Part shown: one piece after another, positions 61,139 through 64,000 of the stretch
Layout of the letters: the number at the start of each line of letters is the position of its first letter
Position numbering within the stretch: the stretch's first letter is position 1
Made by a program: the position numbers and the translations under genes
NCBI RefSeq assembly: GCF_963169125.1
Contig: NC_084794.1
Coordinates: 117,714,358 to 117,778,357 of the forward strand
Reading direction: 5' to 3'
DNA: 64,000 bases
DNA from: Humulus lupulus
Lineage: Eukaryota; Streptophyta; Magnoliopsida; Rosales; Cannabaceae
Notes under the pieces: model-generated
Seen by the model: only the letters and a program-made list of their open reading frames with translations
The model's database searches: none
Told to the model about the DNA's origin: nothing

Positions 61139-61933
61139 ATGCTCTCCAAGCTGAAGTCGTGCGCCTCTGTGAGATTCGAGGAGTTTCCCGGCCACCTCCG
61201 TCCTCCATTAATGGAGCCAGTTGCACGGTTGGATTCAGCTCTTCTTTAGGTTCAAAACCCTCTCTCAAGGATCGAACCCTTAGATTGTCGGAGTCGCCGT
61301 CGGTTCTTTGATGGTGTTGGGTTCTTGCGAGGCAGTGAGAGATAAGGTCTCTCTTTCTCTCTTTATTCTCTCAAGTGTTTGATTTTATATATTTTCTCTT
61401 GTGTTTTGTCACGAATAACCCTAAAATTCCTCACCCACTCACTCCCTCTCAGCTCTATCTCTATCTCTCCCTCTAATGTATCTCTCTCTCCCCATCTCAC
61501 TGATACCTCTTGTCTCTCTCTCTTTATCTGTTACAATTCTCTAGTGGTTACGAAAATGGGAAGTGGGAAATGTTGGCGAAGCTTTCAGGGAAGATGGGCT
61601 CGACTTCGATTTGGACGGGGCTATTTTGCAGGTAATATGTTTTATTCAAGCTCTGTTCTGCAATTTTACTTAGGTCTCAACTTTAGTTAACGAATCTAAG
61701 GTATCTGGCACATGATTTTGTTTCATGTTTCATGTTGCAAATTGAAATTGTTTAGCTCTCGTGATGGATGCTTGGTGAATGGTGAAGAGATTTTTTTTTT
61801 TCGCAACTCAATGAGTTGTGTAGGGCGATAGTGAATGGTTAGTTGTGTTTTATTTTTCAGGTGCCAGAGAACTTGGACTCTTGATCAGAATTAGACAAAA
61901 AGACAACTATTAGTGATCTTAATGAAAGGCATG
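61139..61933 (+). pseudogene. 5' exons of an unrecognised gene
   Basis: ATG at 61139 opens MLSKLKSCASVRFEEFPGHL and stops at TAG 61247-61249; the same frame then continues for about 30 codons (VQNPLSRIEPLDCRSRRRFF) to a poor donor (GAGAGATAAGG). Two better exons follow: up to 61631 (GEAFREDGLDFDLDGAILQ, donor CAG|GTAATA) and 61861-61933 (acceptor TTATTTTTCAG, VPENLDS, TGA, then SELDKKTTISDLNERH, donor ATG|GTAAGT). The two join in frame. I do not recognise the protein. The stops suggest a decayed copy or a wrong frame choice in exon 1. Confidence 0.4.
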
Positions 61934-62280
61934 GTAAGTTATTTTTTTTAAGGAATCCTTTTCTTATTTTTAATCACATCTAGATAATTTTTATCTCAGT
62001 TTCTGTGTAAGAAAAACATTGAGAGACTGATGAGATTTGATTGAAAACTGTCAAGTAGATGAAAATTAATTTTCTACTTATTAACTATCATCTAGCTCAA
62101 AGATGTTGGCTTTGCATATCATCAGAATGATTTGTTGCCACCGTAGTTGATTTTAAGACTAGTTTGGCTGTTTCCCAACTATTTTATGAGTTTCATTTGA
62201 CTAAGATTTTAACTTTGGAGTTCAGATTGCATATTTATTCAGATTGCATATTTGTAGTATGTGCTAATGATTTTTGTTTT

Positions 62281-62505
62281 TGTGTGTTTCTGAGTGAAGC
62301 AAGAAAACTGTTTGATGAAAGTTCTAAGTTAGATGTTGTATTTTAGAGTTCTATAATTATGGGTTTTCTAAACATGGAAAAGTTGATAAAGCTATTAGGT
62401 TGTTTGATTGGATGCCATCAAGAAATCCCATTTCTTAAATTACTTGATTGGTGGGTATTTTAGCTAGGATGCCATCAAGAAATCCACCACTTATTTGGTA
62501 AAGGT
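62281..62505 (+). pseudogene. PPR protein fragment
   Basis: Reads LSEARKLFDESSKLDVVF, stop, SSII, then after a frameshift NGFSKHGKVDKAIRLFDWMP-like sequence and SRNPIS, with MPSRNP repeated about 80 bp later. SEARKLFDE and KAIRLFDWMP are pentatricopeptide repeats of the PLS type, found in organelle RNA-processing proteins. Two stops and a frameshift make it a fragment. Confidence 0.7.
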
Positions 62506-63187
62506 TCTAAATTGTATTTTGGATTAGTTTTCTCTGTGATAATACAAACTTTTTAAATTTATTTGAAATTAGTAGGAGTAGTAGTAGTAAACTACTATAA
62601 TTTTTCTTGCTAGCTAGTTACATCATAGAAAAGCAAATCCCAAATCATGTAAAACATATTAAAATCTGGGTCTAGTTTGATTTTCTATTTCTTTATACAT
62701 TTAAAGGCCACGAGATTATTTTATTGCAAGAAGTTCTATAAAATAAAAAAATTAAATACATTTCTTTCTAGTTTTGTGTTCCCTTCCCCACCTGCAACTT
62801 TCTCATTTTGACAAATTGGTTTTTTCTACTTTGTTTGGTGAGTTGTATCTCTGTTTGTATTCATTATTCTAGTGACAAACCCCACTGAGTTGTATTATAT
62901 GACCTATCAGTTCTTAAGTATAACAAATACTTTTGTATATATGTATGTACAATATGTAATGCAAGCTTGTGTCGTTTTCCATGAAAACTATACAATATGT
63001 TTGGATCATATAAATAAACTAAGTATTGGGTTTTACTGTGCAAGTAACATCGTGTCTTATGAGCATACCATTTTCCTTTATTCTTCTTTTTTTAGAGTAT
63101 TTTCTTTGTTATAGTTCATGCTTATTTAAGAAAATTGATAACTATTGTAAAATGACATTATTTTGTCTTGAAATGGTGTGGCTAAAG

Positions 63188-63398
63188 GATTCTTGATGCA
63201 AACAATTTCACTGGAGGGTTCCTTCTGACTCTCACTAATCTCGTTGAATGGTAAGAGTCAATGTGTACTATAATTCTATATTTGAAATGATCAAGATATT
63301 TTGGTTGAATAATCATTAGTATTATGTCACTTTAATATCATTGCAGAAGGATTAGTAGCGACAACTTCACAAGAAAGATACCTGAGTTTGGCAATTGG
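63188..63398 (+). pseudogene. Two LRR exons of an LRR receptor kinase type
   Basis: Exon-like 63188-63250: ILDANNFTGGFLLTLTNLVE with donor ATG|GTAAGA. Exon-like 63347-63398 after acceptor ATTGCAG: RISSDNFTRKIPEFGNW. One LRR per exon and the NNFTG..P / RISDNNFTGKIP pattern are known for LRR-VIII receptor kinases. Joining them creates TGA at the junction. No kinase is in the window, so this may be a captured or decayed piece, or the start of a gene that continues to the right. Confidence 0.6.
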
Positions 63399-64000
63399 TG
63401 ATACCTATGTAAAACTTTTCCACTTGTAATGTTTTATGTTATCATTTTTAATTACCTTCTCCATTTTCTATTTACACTTTGAAGCATTGTTAATTTTATC
63501 TTGATTTTTAGACTATCTTTTCTTAGATTCTCTTTTCTCTAACTTATTTATGTCTAATATTTTTTTTTCATTAATCTACCTTGGGTGAGGTTAGTGATGA
63601 TTGGAAGTCATTACTATGAAGCAAACTTGTTTCTGAGACTTAAGACTTATGTGCTGTTATACATTTGCAGTACCCTTCCTTTAAACAACTTTCTGTCTTT
63701 CTCATTTAGATTATAAATAATAGAAACTGTTCTGTATTGCTGCTTGTTGGACTTAGAAGTTATTTGTCAATTTCAACTTTCAAGATCTGCACTCTTTAAA
63801 AATTACATATTCTTTTCCAATTTTGTGAAGGAAGAAAATTATTGTTTGGACAACTTACATTAATTTTGTTTCTGTGCTCCTAGCTTGGAGTATTTGAAAT
63901 GTCACAATTAGGAATGCAAGCAGTTTTAAATCCCAGTGAGATGTTTTTAAGTGAGGAGTATTCAGGCTCATATGTTTTAGCGGTGGTTGTTGCAGTTACT
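63399..64000. other. Unassigned right end
   Basis: AT-rich, intron-like sequence; no further exon is supported. Confidence 0.4.

Larger units (their letters stand above)
60953..64000 (+). mobile_element. Possible gene-capturing CACTA element (left end) with gene fragments
   Basis: CACTACAACAAA at 60953-60964 matches the terminus of many plant CACTA transposons, and AAAAGCGTTATTATTG follows as a subterminal-like segment. Behind it come unrelated gene pieces: a TATA box and first exons, a broken PPR, two LRR-kinase-type exons. The other end and the 3-bp TSD (CGC at 60950-60952) would be outside the window, so the element is only proposed. Confidence 0.45.

Noticed and set aside
61379..61690. 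103-codon ORF on the + strand
   Set aside because: It runs through pyrimidine-rich intron-like sequence and crosses a good donor site at 61631; the spliced frame (FREDGLDFDLDGAILQ) is more convincing.

Overview
This window is nuclear DNA of a flowering plant, most likely a eudicot. The sequence is AT-rich, genes and gene remnants have GT-AG introns, TATA boxes are plant-like, and most of the window is nested LTR retrotransposons of plant lineages (Tat, Tekay, several Ty1/copia groups, Cassandra) plus a LINE relic, a MITE and a CACTA-like end. The species cannot be fixed from the sequence; a Rosales/Cannabaceae-type genome is a guess from the look of the LTR families. Only one probably functional host gene is seen: a two-exon, acidic Hev b 5-like gene at 22489-23494 (minus).

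Left block (1-21308): a Ty1/copia element on the minus strand, with a short 208-bp LTR at 21101-21308, is the oldest layer. It was cut by (i) a Tat-lineage Ty3/gypsy element whose 3' part fills 1-6008, (ii) a large solo LTR at 7960-9679 (TSD GATGG) that itself holds a Cassandra solo LTR at 9115-9487 (TSD GATTA), (iii) a solo LTR at 9725-11619 (TSD GTTGT), and (iv) a nearly full-length Tekay chromovirus at 11739-19833 (TSD TTATG). Removing the insertions (ii)-(iv) largely reconnects the copia gag-protease sequence, which supports the boundaries. The Tekay element carries a 344+344 bp palindrome where its 5' LTR should be. The Tat element carries an antisense spliced gene with a Transposase_28-like section and a coiled coil, and a 69-bp tandem repeat.

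Middle (21309-33282): a 5'-truncated LINE relic with a 14-bp TSD, the Hev b 5-like gene with its TATA box and introns, about 4.5 kb of AT-rich intergenic DNA, then a copia element with both LTRs (28017-33282) that has lost gag and the usual primer binding site but keeps a nearly complete RT-RNase H.

Right (33283-60952): a second pile of nested LTR elements: a Tat solo LTR, large copia-type LTRs, a degraded Tork-like gag, an internally deleted copia element with a MITE in its LTR, fragments of Tekay-type LTRs, and a degraded Tekay element (from 49316) cut by a solo LTR (53247-56910) that itself contains a solo LTR (53710-56342, TSD CTTGA).

Right end (60953-64000): a CACTACAACAAA terminus is followed by a patchwork of gene fragments (promoter and first exons, a broken PPR repeat, two LRR-kinase-type exons), consistent with a gene-capturing CACTA transposon or simply a decayed gene region. 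Most coding remnants carry nonsense codons, many of them explicable by C-to-T change at CAG or CGA codons, as expected for long-methylated transposons.
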